DNA from: [Synechococcus] sp. NIES-970
GTDB lineage: Bacteria; Cyanobacteriota; Cyanobacteriia; Cyanobacteriales; MRBY01
Reading direction: 5' to 3'
Length of the DNA stretch: 64,000 nucleotides
Assembly (NCBI GenBank): GCA_002356215.1
Contig: AP017959.1
Coordinates: forward strand, 2,124,195 to 2,188,194
The notes beneath the pieces are model-generated. The model saw only the letters and a list, made by a program, of their open reading frames with translations, did not search any database and had not been told where the DNA came from. Position numbers and translations under genes: made by a program. Positions 10,083-20,234 of the stretch are shown piece by piece; positions within the stretch are counted from its first letter, which is position 1, and the number at the start of each line of letters is the position of its first letter.

Positions 10083-11021
10083 GTGCCCTTCTATCAAAGT
10101 TGCGATCGCCTCACGGCCCTAGGACAACAAGTTTTACAAGCCACCTGGCGACAATTTCCCAGTCTTAGCCCGGAGCAAATTGCTCTCACCTGGTTGGTCT
10201 ACGATGATCCGGTGGTGGTCAATACCGATGGTGCCCTTTCCCCCGAAGCTTTTTGGCAACATCCGGTGCGGGGTTTTCAATACCGTGGCGACCAACGCCT
10301 TTATCCCGCCAGCATCGTGAAATTGTTTTATCTAGTGGCGATTCAGGAATGGCTCGAAGGGCAGATGCTCCAAGACAGCGCTGAGCTGCAACGGGCGATC
10401 CAAGACATGATTGTTGAATCGAGCAACGATGCCACCAGCTACATCGTCGATAGCCTCACGGGGACGACCAGCGGCCCAGAGCTGCCCCCAGAGCCCCTAC
10501 AAACCTGGAGCCATCAGCGAAATATTATCAACCGCTACTACCAGTCTCTCGGCTGGGAAGAGCTGGCTCCTATCAATGTGAATCAAAAACCCTGGGGTAA
10601 CGGTCCCTATGGTCGTGAACGGCAGTTTTTGGGGCCGAATTATGAAAATCGCAATATGCTTACCACCAATGCGATCGCCCGGTTATTTCACAGCATTATG
10701 GGCGGTGTAGCGGTTTCCCGAGACCGCTGCCAAGGGATGATTCGTTTACTAAGCCGCTCCCTCAATCCGGTCGATCTCCAAGAATTTGATGAGGAAAATC
10801 AGGTCACCGGCTTCCTTGGGGAAGCACTGCCAGGGGACAGCCAATTATGGTCAAAGGCGGGCTGGACTAGCCGTGCACGCCATGATGCTGCCTACATCGA
10901 AGTGCCAGACCTGCAGCCATACCTCTTGGTCGTCTTCATGGAAGGGGAAGCCAATGCAACAAATCGCGCCATTCTCCCCTTTATTTCCCAGCAAATCCTG
11001 ACGGCGATCGCCCAAATTTAA
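10083..11021 (+). CDS. Serine hydrolase of the class A beta-lactamase/DD-peptidase fold
   Basis: The 312-aa protein uses a GTG start. It has the SxxK nucleophile motif ASIVK (Ser77, Lys80), an SxN-type second motif in VESSNDATS (around 113-116) and a KTG-like third motif WSKAGWTS. No signal peptide is seen, so a cytosolic location is likely unless the start is misplaced. Cyanobacterial members of this group are usually annotated as serine hydrolases of unknown substrate, and drug resistance should not be assumed. Its TAA overlaps the TAA of the convergent OsmC gene within the same four bases (11018-11021). Confidence 0.83.
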   Translation: MPFYQSCDRLTALGQQVLQATWRQFPSLSPEQIALTWLVYDDPVVVNTDGALSPEAFWQHPVRGFQYRGDQRLYPASIVKLFYLVAIQEWLEGQMLQDSAELQRAIQDMIVESSNDATSYIVDSLTGTTSGPELPPEPLQTWSHQRNIINRYYQSLGWEELAPINVNQKPWGNGPYGRERQFLGPNYENRNMLTTNAIARLFHSIMGGVAVSRDRCQGMIRLLSRSLNPVDLQEFDEENQVTGFLGEALPGDSQLWSKAGWTSRARHDAAYIEVPDLQPYLLVVFMEGEANATNRAILPFISQQILTAIAQI

Positions 11022-11458
11022 CTGACTTGGATGCTTGTCTCTAAAGAAACAGTGCCTAACAGGGAATTGGTGACCAGACAGCCGCTTTCTGCCTTGTGAA
11101 GGAGGCGATCGCCCCTGGCCGGGTCACTGTCTGGCGGGATTGTGAGGGTCGCTGTGATTTGATAATGGGTAAATTGGGTCAGGTGGTCTGCTTTTGCTAA
11201 GGTTCCTACCACAGAGCAATGCAAAGACTCCCAGATGAAATGAGAGGCCCGGGCTGTTCCCCGAAAGCTGAGAATAAAACAATCGGCGATCGCCGCAATC
11301 AAGAGCGTCTCGGGTGACCAATATCCTTCTGGGCCGCCAAATTCTACGGGGGGCGCTGACTCCAATGGTGGCAGGCCCGCACTTTCTAGGGTGACATTGC
11401 TAACAGCAGTGGCCTTGGCCTGGACGGTGTAATGGTGCGGGAGGGGTTGGCTCGTCAT
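11018..11458 (-). CDS. OsmC-like peroxidase/organic hydroperoxide resistance family protein
   Basis: The 146-aa protein has the OsmC/Ohr layout: a two-layer sandwich with the helix motif SPETLLIAAIADCFILSF carrying the first redox cysteine and KAESGCLVTNSL carrying the second. OsmC/Ohr proteins reduce organic hydroperoxides using this cysteine pair. The sequence resembles the YhfA-like branch as much as true Ohr, so the substrate is not certain. It is convergent with the serine hydrolase gene, sharing a TTAA in which both stop codons lie. Confidence 0.85.
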   Translation of the reverse strand: MTSQPLPHHYTVQAKATAVSNVTLESAGLPPLESAPPVEFGGPEGYWSPETLLIAAIADCFILSFRGTARASHFIWESLHCSVVGTLAKADHLTQFTHYQITATLTIPPDSDPARGDRLLHKAESGCLVTNSLLGTVSLETSIQVS

Positions 11459-11517
11459 TTTCTACGAGGAAATTATGTATCGATGCAATTATGTTAGCGG
11501 TGATTTTTTAGGCTGCG

Positions 11518-12933
11518 CTATTGGGGCTGCAATTTCGCAGTTAGCTCCTGGCGCAAACGATGCAAAATCGAGTCCTGGTCTAGGGAGTCAATGATATTTT
11601 TGACGACGACTTTCGGGTCACTGTCCCCCCAAGACCCCCCATTGGCCAGATAAGCCTGGGTGCTCTTGCCGATAATTTGGGTAGTTAACCCGGCGATCGC
11701 CCCCTGGGTAACAGCCACAGACAAATAAGGGACAGCCGATAGGCCTCCGGCCAGGGGCAAGCTGACCCCCAACAGAGTTTTCAGAGAACTCAGACCGAGG
11801 TGCGCGAGTAATTCACCGAGGCTAACGCCCCCCATACTCAAAACAATTTTCTGGAGTAGGGCGATCGCCTCCTGGTGCTTGAGGGGCAAACCGTACCACT
11901 GGGCTAAGCGAATAATCAGTGCCACATCTACGACTGCGCCACTAAACACATCCACCACTGTCACAGGGTTCAGGGCCACTGCCACGGCTTTGGTGACCAT
12001 CGCCTGTTCAATAAGACGGGTAGCGGCCTCGGCCCGGAGCAGAAGTTTTCGTTGGGCCAATTGATTTTGCAGCTGATCAACGAATAGCATCGAATTAAGG
12101 GCAAGGAGGGCTTTCCCTTCCCGGTCAAGAATTTCAAGAATTTTGAGCTTCAGTCCGCCGATGTTTGCTGGCCCCCGTTCTCGGATTAACTGGCGTTGTC
12201 CGGCGGCATCAGTGATTATTTTCGTGACGAGGGGCGCGGCAGAAACCATCACAATTTCATCGGGGGAAAGCAGTTCTTTCACCCGGCGATCGCAAATGGT
12301 TTGATAAATCAGCTCCCGGTCAGCTTGGGGATATTGATCGACTTTATTAAACACCAAGATCATTGGTTTCCCCACGTCTCGCAACTGGGAGAGGGCGTCA
12401 AATTCTACCCGCGACATATCCCCTGCGACCACAAACAGTAATAAATCCATCTGCTTGGCCACCAGTTTAGCCAACTGCTCCCTGGTCTCTCCATTGACTT
12501 CATCGATGCCTGGGGTATCAATCAACTCCAAACAGCCTTGGCCCTGTTGAAAAAAAGTCGCCCGCTGGATCTCACTGTTGGCGATCGCCTCTGTTTGTAA
12601 CGTCCAAGGCACCTGGTGGATATCTGTTGTGACGCCGTGGATCGCTCCTGTCTGAAAAATTTCTTCCCCCAAAAGAGCGTTTAAAATAGATGACTTACCA
12701 CGTCCCACCAGACCGAACACCGCGATTTGGAGGCGAGTCCGTTCTAGCTTATCTAGCATCTGAGAAAGTTGATCAATCTCCTCTTCTAGGCCCTGCTGTT
12801 CAGTTTGGGTCAGGTCGAGGTGTTGCAGCACATGGCGCACAATTTCCTGGGCATGCTGGTAATTGATCTCCGTTTGAATGTCGGAAAAATTGGCGATCGC
12901 CCCTTCTAAATCTGCCTTTGACCAGTCAGCCAT
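11518..12933 (-). CDS. Dynamin-like/Era-type GTPase with DUF697 domain
   Basis: The 471-aa protein has a P-loop GTPase domain (about residues 65-250) with G1 GLVGRGKSS, G3 DTPGID and G4 NKVDQ. A C-terminal region follows with two hydrophobic glycine- and alanine-rich stretches (about 300-440) typical of YcjF/DUF697 proteins. An N-terminal coiled-coil-like helix precedes the P loop. Cyanobacteria carry several such GTPases, thought to be membrane-associated, of undetermined role. It lies between the OsmC and LON genes, same strand as both, with gaps of about 50-60 bp. Confidence 0.85.
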   Translation of the reverse strand: MADWSKADLEGAIANFSDIQTEINYQHAQEIVRHVLQHLDLTQTEQQGLEEEIDQLSQMLDKLERTRLQIAVFGLVGRGKSSILNALLGEEIFQTGAIHGVTTDIHQVPWTLQTEAIANSEIQRATFFQQGQGCLELIDTPGIDEVNGETREQLAKLVAKQMDLLLFVVAGDMSRVEFDALSQLRDVGKPMILVFNKVDQYPQADRELIYQTICDRRVKELLSPDEIVMVSAAPLVTKIITDAAGQRQLIRERGPANIGGLKLKILEILDREGKALLALNSMLFVDQLQNQLAQRKLLLRAEAATRLIEQAMVTKAVAVALNPVTVVDVFSGAVVDVALIIRLAQWYGLPLKHQEAIALLQKIVLSMGGVSLGELLAHLGLSSLKTLLGVSLPLAGGLSAVPYLSVAVTQGAIAGLTTQIIGKSTQAYLANGGSWGDSDPKVVVKNIIDSLDQDSILHRLRQELTAKLQPQ

Positions 12934-12985
12934 CGGTTGTGTTAATGCGTGTCTTTACACGGTATTATTCTGAATCTTTTGGGGA

Positions 12986-13627
12986 TTAGCCTTGGAAAAC
13001 ATCCTTTAGAGCCGTTCTAGCAGCCAAATGGTTACGGGTAGAAGTGAGAATGTCCACTTCACGCCGTAGTCGTTCCTGGGTATCTCGCAACTCTAAAAGA
13101 GCCTGTTGTTCTTCCGCAACACCATATAAACTGCCCGCAATCCAAAAAGATAACTCTCGTGGTAAATCGGGCAATTCTTCCGGCAACTCAAGCTCCTGTC
13201 CAGCTAATTTTGCCGATAGACCAACAACATCCATCAGAACCTGTTTGGCATCTACTGCCAGGGAAGATAAATTTCCCGTGGTTAAGTCATCTTCAATCCA
13301 TTCAACTAAACCGACCCGATAGGGTTTTTCTCGCACGTAATCTAAAACTCGAAAGCGCTGCTGACCGATGGTGAGCATTTTCATTCGGCCATCGGGTAAT
13401 TTTTCACAATGAACAATTTCTGCGCAGCAGCCCACATTGGCGATCGTGCCGTCTACCGGATTGACCATGAGCACCCCAAAACGGCGATCATTTTCCAGGA
13501 TCGTATTCATCATAATCCGATAACGAAACTCGAATACATGAAGCGGTAGGGGCCGCGATGGAAATAGGACTAATTCCGGTAAAGGAAAAAGAGGCAATTC
13601 TCGAACAGCGACGGAGAAAGAAGTCAT
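12986..13627 (-). CDS. LON N-terminal (substrate-binding) domain protein
   Basis: The 213-aa protein consists of a LON substrate-binding domain: VRELPLFPLPELVLFPSRPLPLHVFEFRYR at the N-terminus is the classic motif, followed by FGVLMVN and a C-terminal helical bundle. No ATPase or protease domain follows. Such stand-alone LON-domain proteins are widespread in cyanobacteria and their function is not established. It follows the str operon but is separated from rpsJ by a terminator at 13689-13726, so it is probably a separate unit. Confidence 0.9.
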   Translation of the reverse strand: MTSFSVAVRELPLFPLPELVLFPSRPLPLHVFEFRYRIMMNTILENDRRFGVLMVNPVDGTIANVGCCAEIVHCEKLPDGRMKMLTIGQQRFRVLDYVREKPYRVGLVEWIEDDLTTGNLSSLAVDAKQVLMDVVGLSAKLAGQELELPEELPDLPRELSFWIAGSLYGVAEEQQALLELRDTQERLRREVDILTSTRNHLAARTALKDVFQG

Positions 13628-13688
13628 GGGCCAGGGTCAATACGATCTTTCTATACTGTAGCGGATCTATAAAACTTGAGGGAAACAG

Positions 13689-13726
13689 AAAAAAGGTCTT
13701 CCCTGAAAAATTATCCAGAAAAGACC
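13689..13726 (-). terminator. Rho-independent terminator of the str operon
   Basis: On the minus strand a stem pairing GGTCTTTTCTG with CAGGGAAGACC (13695-13726 as read on the plus strand) is followed by a run of six T (13689-13694). It sits 55 bp after the rpsJ stop codon. Confidence 0.8.
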
Positions 13727-13781
13727 CCAACTATAATCATTAAAAACAGTTAATGAAACAGCTTAGTAATGTTGGTTCAAA

Positions 13782-14099
13782 TTAGAGCTTGACTTCAATA
13801 TCAACACCAGCAGGGAGATCAAGCTTCATCAGAGCATCAATTGTTTTAGAAGAGGGCTGATAAATATCGATAATGCGGCGGTGGGTGCGAGTTTCAAAAT
13901 GTTCGCGGGAGTCCTTATCAACGTGAGGAGAACGGAGAACACAATAGATTTTACGCTTGGTGGGCAAGGGGATGGGGCCGATTGCTGTTGCATTGGTGCG
14001 ATTTGCCGTGTCGACGATTTTTTCACAGGATGTATCGAGTAAGCGACGGTCAAAGGCTTTCAAGCGAATCCGGATTTTTTGTTGTTGCAGTGTTGCCAT
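13782..14099 (-). CDS. rpsJ: 30S ribosomal protein S10
   Basis: The 105-aa protein has the S10 blocks [44 protein letters not shown] and the C-terminal [12 protein letters not shown]10 is a 30S head protein and also an antitermination partner of NusG/NusB in bacteria. As is usual in cyanobacteria it closes the str operon after tuf. Confidence 0.98.
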   Translation of the reverse strand: MATLQQQKIRIRLKAFDRRLLDTSCEKIVDTANRTNATAIGPIPLPTKRKIYCVLRSPHVDKDSREHFETRTHRRIIDIYQPSSKTIDALMKLDLPAGVDIEVKL

Positions 14100-14189
14100 T
14101 GTTTTTACTTGTCAAGGTGCAGAAATTTAAAATGCTTTTCCAAAACACTAAAAGCTTTGGTGTATGGAAAAAATAAGTTAGGTGGCGGT

Positions 14190-14220
14190 GGGGAGTGGAG
14201 CCCCTAAGGACTCTCTCCCC
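14190..14220 (-). promoter_or_regulatory. Hairpin between tuf and rpsJ
   Basis: GGGGAGTGGAG (14190-14200) can pair with CTCTCTCCCC (14211-14220) around a 10-nt loop. On the minus strand a T-rich stretch comes about 12 nt later, which is too far for an efficient terminator. A processing or partial-attenuation role within the operon is inferred. Confidence 0.4.
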
Positions 14221-14240
14221 TGCTGCTTAGGGAAATCTGA

Positions 14241-15470
14241 TTACTTCAGAATCTTGGAAACAGTACCAGCACCGATGGTGCGGCCACCTTCACGGATTGC
14301 GAAACGCATCCCCTGTTCGATCGCGATGGGGTTGATGAGCTCTACAGTCATCTTAATGCGATCGCCAGGCATAACCATCTCAGCAGCGGAACCATCATCA
14401 GCAGTAAATGCAGAGATAGTACCAGTTACGTCAGTTGTACGAACGTAGAACTGAGGACGGTAGTTGGGGAAGAAGGGAGTGTGACGGCCACCTTCTTCTT
14501 TGGTGAGAACATAAACTTCAGCTTCGAAGTTAGTGTGGGGAGTGATAGAACCGGGCTTAGCCAGTACCATGCCACGCTCGATGTCATCCTTTTGAATACC
14601 ACGGAGGAGTACACCGACGTTGTCCCCAGCCATCCCTTCATCAAGGACTTTCTGGAACATTTCAACACCTGTAACGGTGGTGCTGCGGGTGTCTCTGATC
14701 CCGACGATTTCAATGGTTTCACCCACTTTGACGCGGCCACGCTCAATCCGGCCAGTTGCCACAGTACCACGACCAGTGATGGAGAAAACGTCCTCAACAG
14801 CCATCAAGAAAGGCTTATCAACATCACGCTCGGGCAGAGGCATATACTCGTCAACGCTGTCCATCAGAGCAAGGATTTTGTCAACCCACTCGTTTTCGCC
14901 ACGCTTGATGGCGGGGTTAGCAGAGAGAGCTTCAACGGCTTTGAGAGCAGAGCCAGTGGTGATGGGAATATCGTCACCAGGGAAGTCGTATTCGCTGAGG
15001 AGTTCACGAACTTCGAGTTCAACGAGTTCGAGGAGTTCGGGGTCATCAACTTGGTCTTCTTTGTTGAGGAAAACCACAAGGCTAGGTACACCAACCTGCT
15101 TTGCTAGCAGGATGTGCTCACGGGTTTGGGGCATAGGACCATCAGCCGCAGATACGACGAGGATACCGCCATCCATTTGTGCTGCACCAGTGATCATGTT
15201 TTTCACATAGTCAGCGTGACCAGGGCAGTCAACGTGAGCATAGTGACGGTTTTCAGTTTCGTATTCAACGTGGGCAGTGTTGATGGTGATACCACGCGCT
15301 TTCTCTTCAGGAGCCGCGTCGATATCTTCATACTTCCGTGCTTTTGCACCACCTTGGGCAGCCAACGCCATAGTGATCGCTGCAGTCAAAGTAGTTTTAC
15401 CGTGGTCAACGTGACCAACAGTACCAATATTCGCGTGGTCTTTGTTTCTTTCAAACTTAGCGCGTGCCAT
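14241..15470 (-). CDS. tuf: Elongation factor Tu
   Basis: The 409-aa GTPase delivers aminoacyl-tRNA to the ribosome. G motifs are intact: G1 GHVDHGKTT (about 18-26), effector region [15 protein letters not shown]3 DCPGHADYV and G4 NKED. Length and the extra acidic segment ([21 protein letters not shown]) are typical of the cyanobacterial/plastid form. It follows fusA by 15 bp, in operon order. Confidence 0.98.
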   Translation of the reverse strand: MARAKFERNKDHANIGTVGHVDHGKTTLTAAITMALAAQGGAKARKYEDIDAAPEEKARGITINTAHVEYETENRHYAHVDCPGHADYVKNMITGAAQMDGGILVVSAADGPMPQTREHILLAKQVGVPSLVVFLNKEDQVDDPELLELVELEVRELLSEYDFPGDDIPITTGSALKAVEALSANPAIKRGENEWVDKILALMDSVDEYMPLPERDVDKPFLMAVEDVFSITGRGTVATGRIERGRVKVGETIEIVGIRDTRSTTVTGVEMFQKVLDEGMAGDNVGVLLRGIQKDDIERGMVLAKPGSITPHTNFEAEVYVLTKEEGGRHTPFFPNYRPQFYVRTTDVTGTISAFTADDGSAAEMVMPGDRIKMTVELINPIAIEQGMRFAIREGGRTIGAGTVSKILK

Positions 15471-15485
15471 GAGTTTTGTTATTCC

Positions 15486-17573
15486 TTAATCGTGAAAATT
15501 GTGCGTTCCCTTGTTTTTTGCGATGATTGCTTCCGCCACATGGCGAGGCACTTCATCGTAGTTGCTGAACTCCATTGAGAAGATACCACGTCCTTGGGTT
15601 TTTGAACGGATATCCGTGGCATAGCCGAACATCTCTGCCAATGGAACTTTGGCAGCGACTTTAGCAATACCTTCTTCGGAACTCATGCCTTGGATGTTGC
15701 CCCGACGGGCATTGAGGTCACCCATGATGTCCCCAAGGAAATCCTCGGGTACTTCAACCTCAACCTGCATAATCGGTTCTAGCACCACAGGTGATGCCTG
15801 GTCAACGGCACTACGAATTGCGATCGAACCCGCAATTTTAAATGCCATTTCTGAGGAATCAACGTCGTGAAAGGAGCCATCAAGCAGGGTGGCTTTGAGA
15901 TCGATCATGGGGTAGCCTGCGATAATACCAGATTCGCACGCTTCTTTCATCCCCTGTTCAATGGAGGGGATGTATTCGCGGGGAATCGTACCACCGACAA
16001 TCTTTGATTCAAACGCAAAGCCACTGCCTTCATCTCCAGGTTCGATCTGGATGACAACATGGCCATATTGACCCTTGCCACCGCTCTGGCGGATAAATTT
16101 GCCTTCGGCATCTGCTTTTTGGCGAATCGTCTCCCGGTAGGCGACTTGAGGTTGACCGACATCTGCTTCGACTTTAAATTCTCGTAGCATACGGTCCACA
16201 AGGATTTCGAGGTGCAACTCTCCCATCCCTGCGATGACTGTTTGGTTGGTCTCCGGATCAACACTGACACGGAAGGTCGGGTCTTCATCGGATAGTGATT
16301 GGAGGGCTTTGGATAGCTTCTCCATATCTTGCTTGGTTTTGGGTTCTACAGCGACAGAGATCACAGGCTCTGGTACAAACAAGGACTCGAGAATAATCGG
16401 TTTGTCTGCGTTACAGAGAGTGTCGCCTGTGGTCGTCTCTCGCATACCAATAATTGCGCCGAGGTCTCCGGCGCGCAGTTCGTCCACTTCGATACGCTCA
16501 TTGGATTTGAGGACGATCAATCGAGAAACGCGTTCTTTCTTATCTTTTGTGGAGTTATAGATATAGCTTCCTTTTTCGATTACACCGGAATACACACGGA
16601 TAAAGCTGAGTCTGCCGTAGGGATCAGAGGCAATTTTAAAGGCAAGAGCCGCAAAGGGGGCTCCGTCATCGGCGGGGCGATCGCCAATTGTCCCGTCAGG
16701 AAGCTCTCCCTGGATTGCAGGGACATCAAGAGGGGAAGGCAGATAATCTACCACGGCATCGAGGAGAAGCTGCACACCTTTATTCTTAAAAGCCGAGCCG
16801 CAGAGTACGGGCACTAAGTCGCCTTTGACAGTTCCTTTGCGCAGTGCAGCCATGATTTCTGCTTCAGTGAATTCTTCCCCTTCGAGGTATTTTTCTAGCA
16901 GCGTTTCGTCCCATTCGGCGATCGTCTCAACCATGAGAGTGCGATATTCAAGCGCTTTTTCCTGCAACTCAGGGGGAATCTCCGTCACCTCAATGTCTTG
17001 ACCAACATCATCTCTGTAGAGATTAGCTTTCATTTTGATGAGGTCAATAATCCCCTGAAAATCACCCTCAGCACCGATGGGGATTTGAATCGCAACAGCA
17101 TTTGCTTTTAGGCGCGTGCAAATTTGCTCATAAACCTTGTAAAAATTCGCCCCTGTGCGATCCATCTTGTTCACAAAAGCAATGCGGGGCACCTTGTAAC
17201 GGTCTGCTTGACGCCAAACGGTTTCAGATTGAGGCTGAACACCGCCCACAGAACAAAACACGGCGATTACGCCATCAAGTACCCGCATCGAGCGTTCCAC
17301 TTCAATGGTGAAATCAACGTGGCCGGGAGTGTCAATAATATTAATTTTGTGGTCGCGCCAGCTTGTGCTAATGGCGGCTGCTGTAATCGTGATGCCCCGC
17401 TCCCGCTCCTGTTCCATCCAGTCAGTCACCGCGTTGCCATCATGAACTTCCCCGATCTTGTGGACAATGCCGGAGTAAAACAAAATTCTTTCAGTTGTCG
17501 TTGTTTTGCCCGCATCGATGTGAGCGGCAATGCCAATGTTACGGACTTGTTCTAGGGCGATGCTGCGTGGCAC
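15486..17573 (-). CDS. fusA: Elongation factor G
   Basis: The 695-aa translocase has G1 [15 protein letters not shown], the [10 protein letters not shown] switch, G3 [10 protein letters not shown]4 NKMDRTGA and domains II-V including the GKGQYGHV segment of domain IV. A longer frame opens with TTG at 17588. However, AGGAGG at 17579-17584 sits at ideal distance from the GTG at 17571-17573 ([14 protein letters not shown]), so that start is chosen. It is the third gene of the str operon. Confidence 0.97.
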   Translation of the reverse strand: MPRSIALEQVRNIGIAAHIDAGKTTTTERILFYSGIVHKIGEVHDGNAVTDWMEQERERGITITAAAISTSWRDHKINIIDTPGHVDFTIEVERSMRVLDGVIAVFCSVGGVQPQSETVWRQADRYKVPRIAFVNKMDRTGANFYKVYEQICTRLKANAVAIQIPIGAEGDFQGIIDLIKMKANLYRDDVGQDIEVTEIPPELQEKALEYRTLMVETIAEWDETLLEKYLEGEEFTEAEIMAALRKGTVKGDLVPVLCGSAFKNKGVQLLLDAVVDYLPSPLDVPAIQGELPDGTIGDRPADDGAPFAALAFKIASDPYGRLSFIRVYSGVIEKGSYIYNSTKDKKERVSRLIVLKSNERIEVDELRAGDLGAIIGMRETTTGDTLCNADKPIILESLFVPEPVISVAVEPKTKQDMEKLSKALQSLSDEDPTFRVSVDPETNQTVIAGMGELHLEILVDRMLREFKVEADVGQPQVAYRETIRQKADAEGKFIRQSGGKGQYGHVVIQIEPGDEGSGFAFESKIVGGTIPREYIPSIEQGMKEACESGIIAGYPMIDLKATLLDGSFHDVDSSEMAFKIAGSIAIRSAVDQASPVVLEPIMQVEVEVPEDFLGDIMGDLNARRGNIQGMSSEEGIAKVAAKVPLAEMFGYATDIRSKTQGRGIFSMEFSNYDEVPRHVAEAIIAKNKGTHNFHD

Positions 17574-17578
17574 AATGA

Positions 17579-17584
17579 CCTCCT
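17579..17584 (-). promoter_or_regulatory. Shine-Dalgarno sequence of fusA
   Basis: A full AGGAGG on the minus strand lies 5 nt from the GTG at 17573. It decides the fusA start against the upstream in-frame TTG, which would lie inside or before the site. Confidence 0.85.
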
Positions 17585-17722
17585 GCAAACTGAATCTTTT
17601 TGCGGAGCATTCTCAGATATCATTCAGAGCTTGCTTCTTTGGATGCTACTCAAACAGTTGCTTAATATTTCTTAGCAATGGCGACTCACTATTATAGTCT
17701 TGCCATTTTGTTTCGTCCAGTA

Positions 17723-17767
17723 CCGGAGAGAGTTTCCATCAATATCGATGATTTCTCTCTCCTCCGG
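17723..17767 (-). promoter_or_regulatory. Bulged hairpin between rpsG and fusA
   Basis: CCGGAGAGAG (17723-17732) pairs with CTCTCTCCTCCGG (17755-17767) with a 3-nt bulge and a 22-nt loop, directly after the rpsG stop region. It could set the relative expression of rpsG and fusA or mark an RNase site. No T run follows, so it is not called a terminator. Confidence 0.4.
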
Positions 17768-17794
17768 CTAATCGGTATGTGGGAGATATTTAGT

Positions 17795-18265
17795 TTAGTA
17801 GCGGTAGTGGGCAAAGGCCTTATTCGCTTCTGCCATCCGGTGGGTATCTTCCCGCTTCTTAATAGCACCGCCGGTTTCATTCGCTGCATCCATCAGCTCA
17901 TTGGCCAGCTTGATTGCCATGCTCTTGCCAGAACGCTGACGGGAGTAGTTGATCAACCAGCGCAGGGCCAGAGCGGTACCACGGCTCTGGCGAACTTCCA
18001 TGGGTACCTGGTAAGTGGCACCACCGACCCGACGGGCTTTTACTTCCACGAGGGGAGTGAGGTTACGGATTGCAGTCTCAAAGACTTCGATAGGATCGCT
18101 ACCAGTTCTTTCTTTGATGATGTCAAGGGCATCATAGACAATCCGTGCTGCCAAGGATTTTTTACCGCTCTTCATAACGCGGCGGATGGTCATACTAAGG
18201 AGGCGGTTGTTGTACACGGCATCGGGTGGAACAACGCGCTTTTTGGTAACTGAGCGACGAGACAT
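17795..18265 (-). CDS. rpsG: 30S ribosomal protein S7
   Basis: The 156-aa protein begins [20 protein letters not shown] and contains VNKVMKSGKK-like ([20 protein letters not shown]), [18 protein letters not shown] and the C-terminal [20 protein letters not shown] motifs of S7. S7 nucleates assembly of the 30S head. It is the second gene of the str operon, about 200 bp upstream of fusA. Confidence 0.98.
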   Translation of the reverse strand: MSRRSVTKKRVVPPDAVYNNRLLSMTIRRVMKSGKKSLAARIVYDALDIIKERTGSDPIEVFETAIRNLTPLVEVKARRVGGATYQVPMEVRQSRGTALALRWLINYSRQRSGKSMAIKLANELMDAANETGGAIKKREDTHRMAEANKAFAHYRY

Positions 18266-18483
18266 ACTTTTCTATGCTTTACAGATAGAGGGTTTTCTTA
18301 GAAATTGGAGTGACTAGTCAAACTAGACACAATTTTTTTAATAGGGGCAGCAATTATAGAAGGGGGACGCTCCACGATTTTGTCGTGAGTTTCGGGAGGT
18401 TCCTGACAAGCTTTTATTCAGTTGATTTTAAGAAGTTTAAGGGAGGTCGGCGATCGCAACTCTTGCCAACAGCTCAGCCTTGT

Positions 18484-18864
18484 TTATTTTGCTTCTTTGG
18501 GGCGTTTTGCACCGTACTTAGAACGGCCCTGCTTACGGTCTTTGACACCGGTAGCATCAAGGGTTCCACGGACGATGTGATAACGAACACCAGGTAAATC
18601 TTTCACACGGCCGCCACGGATTAACACGACGGAGTGCTCTTGGAGATTGTGACCAATCCCAGGGATATAGGCAGTCACTTCAAAGCCAGAAGTCAATCGA
18701 ACACGGGCTACTTTCCGGAGAGCAGAGTTCGGCTTCTTCGGAGTAGTGGTGTAGACACGGGTGCAGACGCCACGACGCTGGGGGCATTGCTTCAGTGCGG
18801 GAGACTTCGTCTTTTTCTTGAGCTTGAAGCGCTCTGAACGAATAAGCTGTTGAATAGTTGGCAT
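18484..18864 (-). CDS. rpsL: 30S ribosomal protein S12
   Basis: The 126-aa protein starts [20 protein letters not shown] (ATG 18862-18864, preferred over an in-frame TTG two codons earlier). It has [20 protein letters not shown], the region around the streptomycin site, and [22 protein letters not shown]12 is a decoding-centre protein and heads the str operon here. Confidence 0.98.
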   Translation of the reverse strand: MPTIQQLIRSERFKLKKKTKSPALKQCPQRRGVCTRVYTTTPKKPNSALRKVARVRLTSGFEVTAYIPGIGHNLQEHSVVLIRGGRVKDLPGVRYHIVRGTLDATGVKDRKQGRSKYGAKRPKEAK

Positions 18865-18946
18865 GGACAATTGCCCTACGCGGATGGATTGACGTAGGTC
18901 ATTAACATTGACAAATTACAATCTTAGTGACAAAGAATGATTACTG

Positions 18947-19273
18947 TCAAGGTTCTCTTTGAAAGGATTGGCCGCAATTGCAAGTTTTTGTGTGGCGAGA
19001 ATTTTTAAACCGGAAACCTCCCCCCATCAAATCTTCAGAATAATCAATACTGAGGTTTTCGAGTGGCCCGACATCTTGGGCAGATGTAAGGATATTAATA
19101 TTGCGGATATTTTGCTGGCGATCGCCTGGCTGAGGTTCAGACTCCAGAGAAAACTGATAAATGTAATCTAGACAACCACCTGGCTGGATAGTAATCCGGA
19201 GATAGCTATCTAGTTTTTGGCGGCTCCGCTGGATACGTTTGATTTCTTGGGCAGCAGTGGTGGTAATTTGCAT
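18947..19273 (-). CDS. HesB/IscA family iron-sulfur cluster assembly protein
   Basis: The 108-aa protein has the IscA/SufA/ErpA fold pattern: AAQEIKRI at the start, LRITIQPGGCLDYIYQF carrying the first cysteine, SIDYSEDLMGGGFRFKN and the terminal CNCGQSF with the cysteine pair. These A-type carriers bind iron or iron-sulfur clusters and pass them to target proteins. The cyanobacterial paralogues (IscA, SufA) cannot be separated by eye, so no symbol is given. Confidence 0.88.
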   Translation of the reverse strand: MQITTTAAQEIKRIQRSRQKLDSYLRITIQPGGCLDYIYQFSLESEPQPGDRQQNIRNINILTSAQDVGPLENLSIDYSEDLMGGGFRFKNSRHTKTCNCGQSFQREP

Positions 19274-19307
19274 CGTCTCAGAATATCAGGCCGGTAGATA
19301 GCAACGC

Positions 19308-19709
19308 TTACTGACGAGAGTAGTCATCTTGGAAGCGAATAATATCATCTTCTCCCAAATACTCGCCATTTTGCACTTCGATCAAGACTAAGGGGACAAC
19401 CCCAGGGTTATGGAGACGATGCTTAGTGCAAGCGGGAACATAGGTAGATTGATTCGGGGTTAAGAGTTCTGTTACATCTCCACATTCAACGTGGGCAGTG
19501 CCAGAGACAACAATCCAATGTTCGCTGCGGTGGTGGTGCATCTGGAGGCTGAGTCGGTGGCCCGGTTTAACCTCAATGCGTTTGATTTTATAGCCAGGGC
19601 CTTCATCCAGGATTGTAAATGTGCCCCAGGGACGGGAGTCGGTGGGGCACTGTTGACCCGGAAGGGCAGTTGGTGTCGGGGTGATAGTGGCTTGTTTTGT
19701 TAAGGTCAT
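19308..19709 (-). CDS. Cupin protein of the mannose-6-phosphate isomerase type II family
   Basis: The 133-aa protein is a single cupin domain equivalent to the C-terminal part of bifunctional mannose-1-phosphate guanylyltransferase/mannose-6-phosphate isomerases. Seen motifs are RPWGTFTILDEGPGYKIKRI, GHRLSLQMHHHRSEHWIVV with the metal-binding histidines, PACTKHRLHNPG and IEVQNGEYLGEDDIIRFQDDY. It would act in GDP-mannose or cell-surface sugar supply. The frame is open to an ATG at 19751. The internal ATG at 19709 (MTLTKQATITPTP) is preferred because related proteins start near here, but this is not certain. Confidence 0.8.
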   Translation of the reverse strand: MTLTKQATITPTPTALPGQQCPTDSRPWGTFTILDEGPGYKIKRIEVKPGHRLSLQMHHHRSEHWIVVSGTAHVECGDVTELLTPNQSTYVPACTKHRLHNPGVVPLVLIEVQNGEYLGEDDIIRFQDDYSRQ

Positions 19710-19757
19710 GGGCACTTTCAAACCGTAGAGAACAAGAAATTCGCCTTCCATTATGCG

Positions 19758-20234
19758 TCAGGGTTGACGATTGTGCCGAAACCAATTCTGGAGCAGTTGA
19801 CTGCACTCGACAGCGGCAATCCCGCCAATAACGGAAAAAGAATGATTGCTAAAGGTGGCATCAGAAAAATTTGTGATACTCCGCAAAACTCCAGTTTTTG
19901 GGTCATCAGCTCCGTAGACAACTTGTTTCAGACGGCAATGGATAATTGCTCCGGCGCACATTGGGCAGGGCTCGAGGGTGACATAGAGAGTACAGTCCTG
20001 GAGATGCCAATCTTGGCGCTGCTGGCTGGCGGCCCGAATCGCAAGCATTTCAGCATGGGCGGTGGGGTCTTTTATTTTTTCTTTGCGATTACCGCTCTGG
20101 GCCAGTAGGTGATTGTGGCCATCGACAATAATTGCGCCGACGGGAATTTCCCCCGACTCTCCGGCGATTTTTGCGAGGGCGATCGCCTTTTGCATCCAGT
20201 AGTAGTGCCGTTGGTATTCTGCCCGGGTAATCAC
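19758..20234 (-). CDS. tadA: tRNA-specific adenosine deaminase TadA
   Basis: The 158-aa enzyme deaminates adenosine 34 of tRNA-Arg(ACG) to inosine. Zinc-site motifs are present: HAEMLAIRAA with the catalytic glutamate and PCPMCAGAIIHCR with the paired cysteines. A GTG start (20232-20234) overlaps the TGA of the glutaredoxin gene in a GTGA arrangement, indicating translational coupling in one transcript. Confidence 0.93.
   Translation of the reverse strand: MITRAEYQRHYYWMQKAIALAKIAGESGEIPVGAIIVDGHNHLLAQSGNRKEKIKDPTAHAEMLAIRAASQQRQDWHLQDCTLYVTLEPCPMCAGAIIHCRLKQVVYGADDPKTGVLRSITNFSDATFSNHSFSVIGGIAAVECSQLLQNWFRHNRQP

Noticed and set aside
14481-15578. Long open frames antisense to tuf and fusA
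   Set aside because: They mirror highly expressed genes with strong codon bias, which leaves the opposite strand open by chance; no independent homology.
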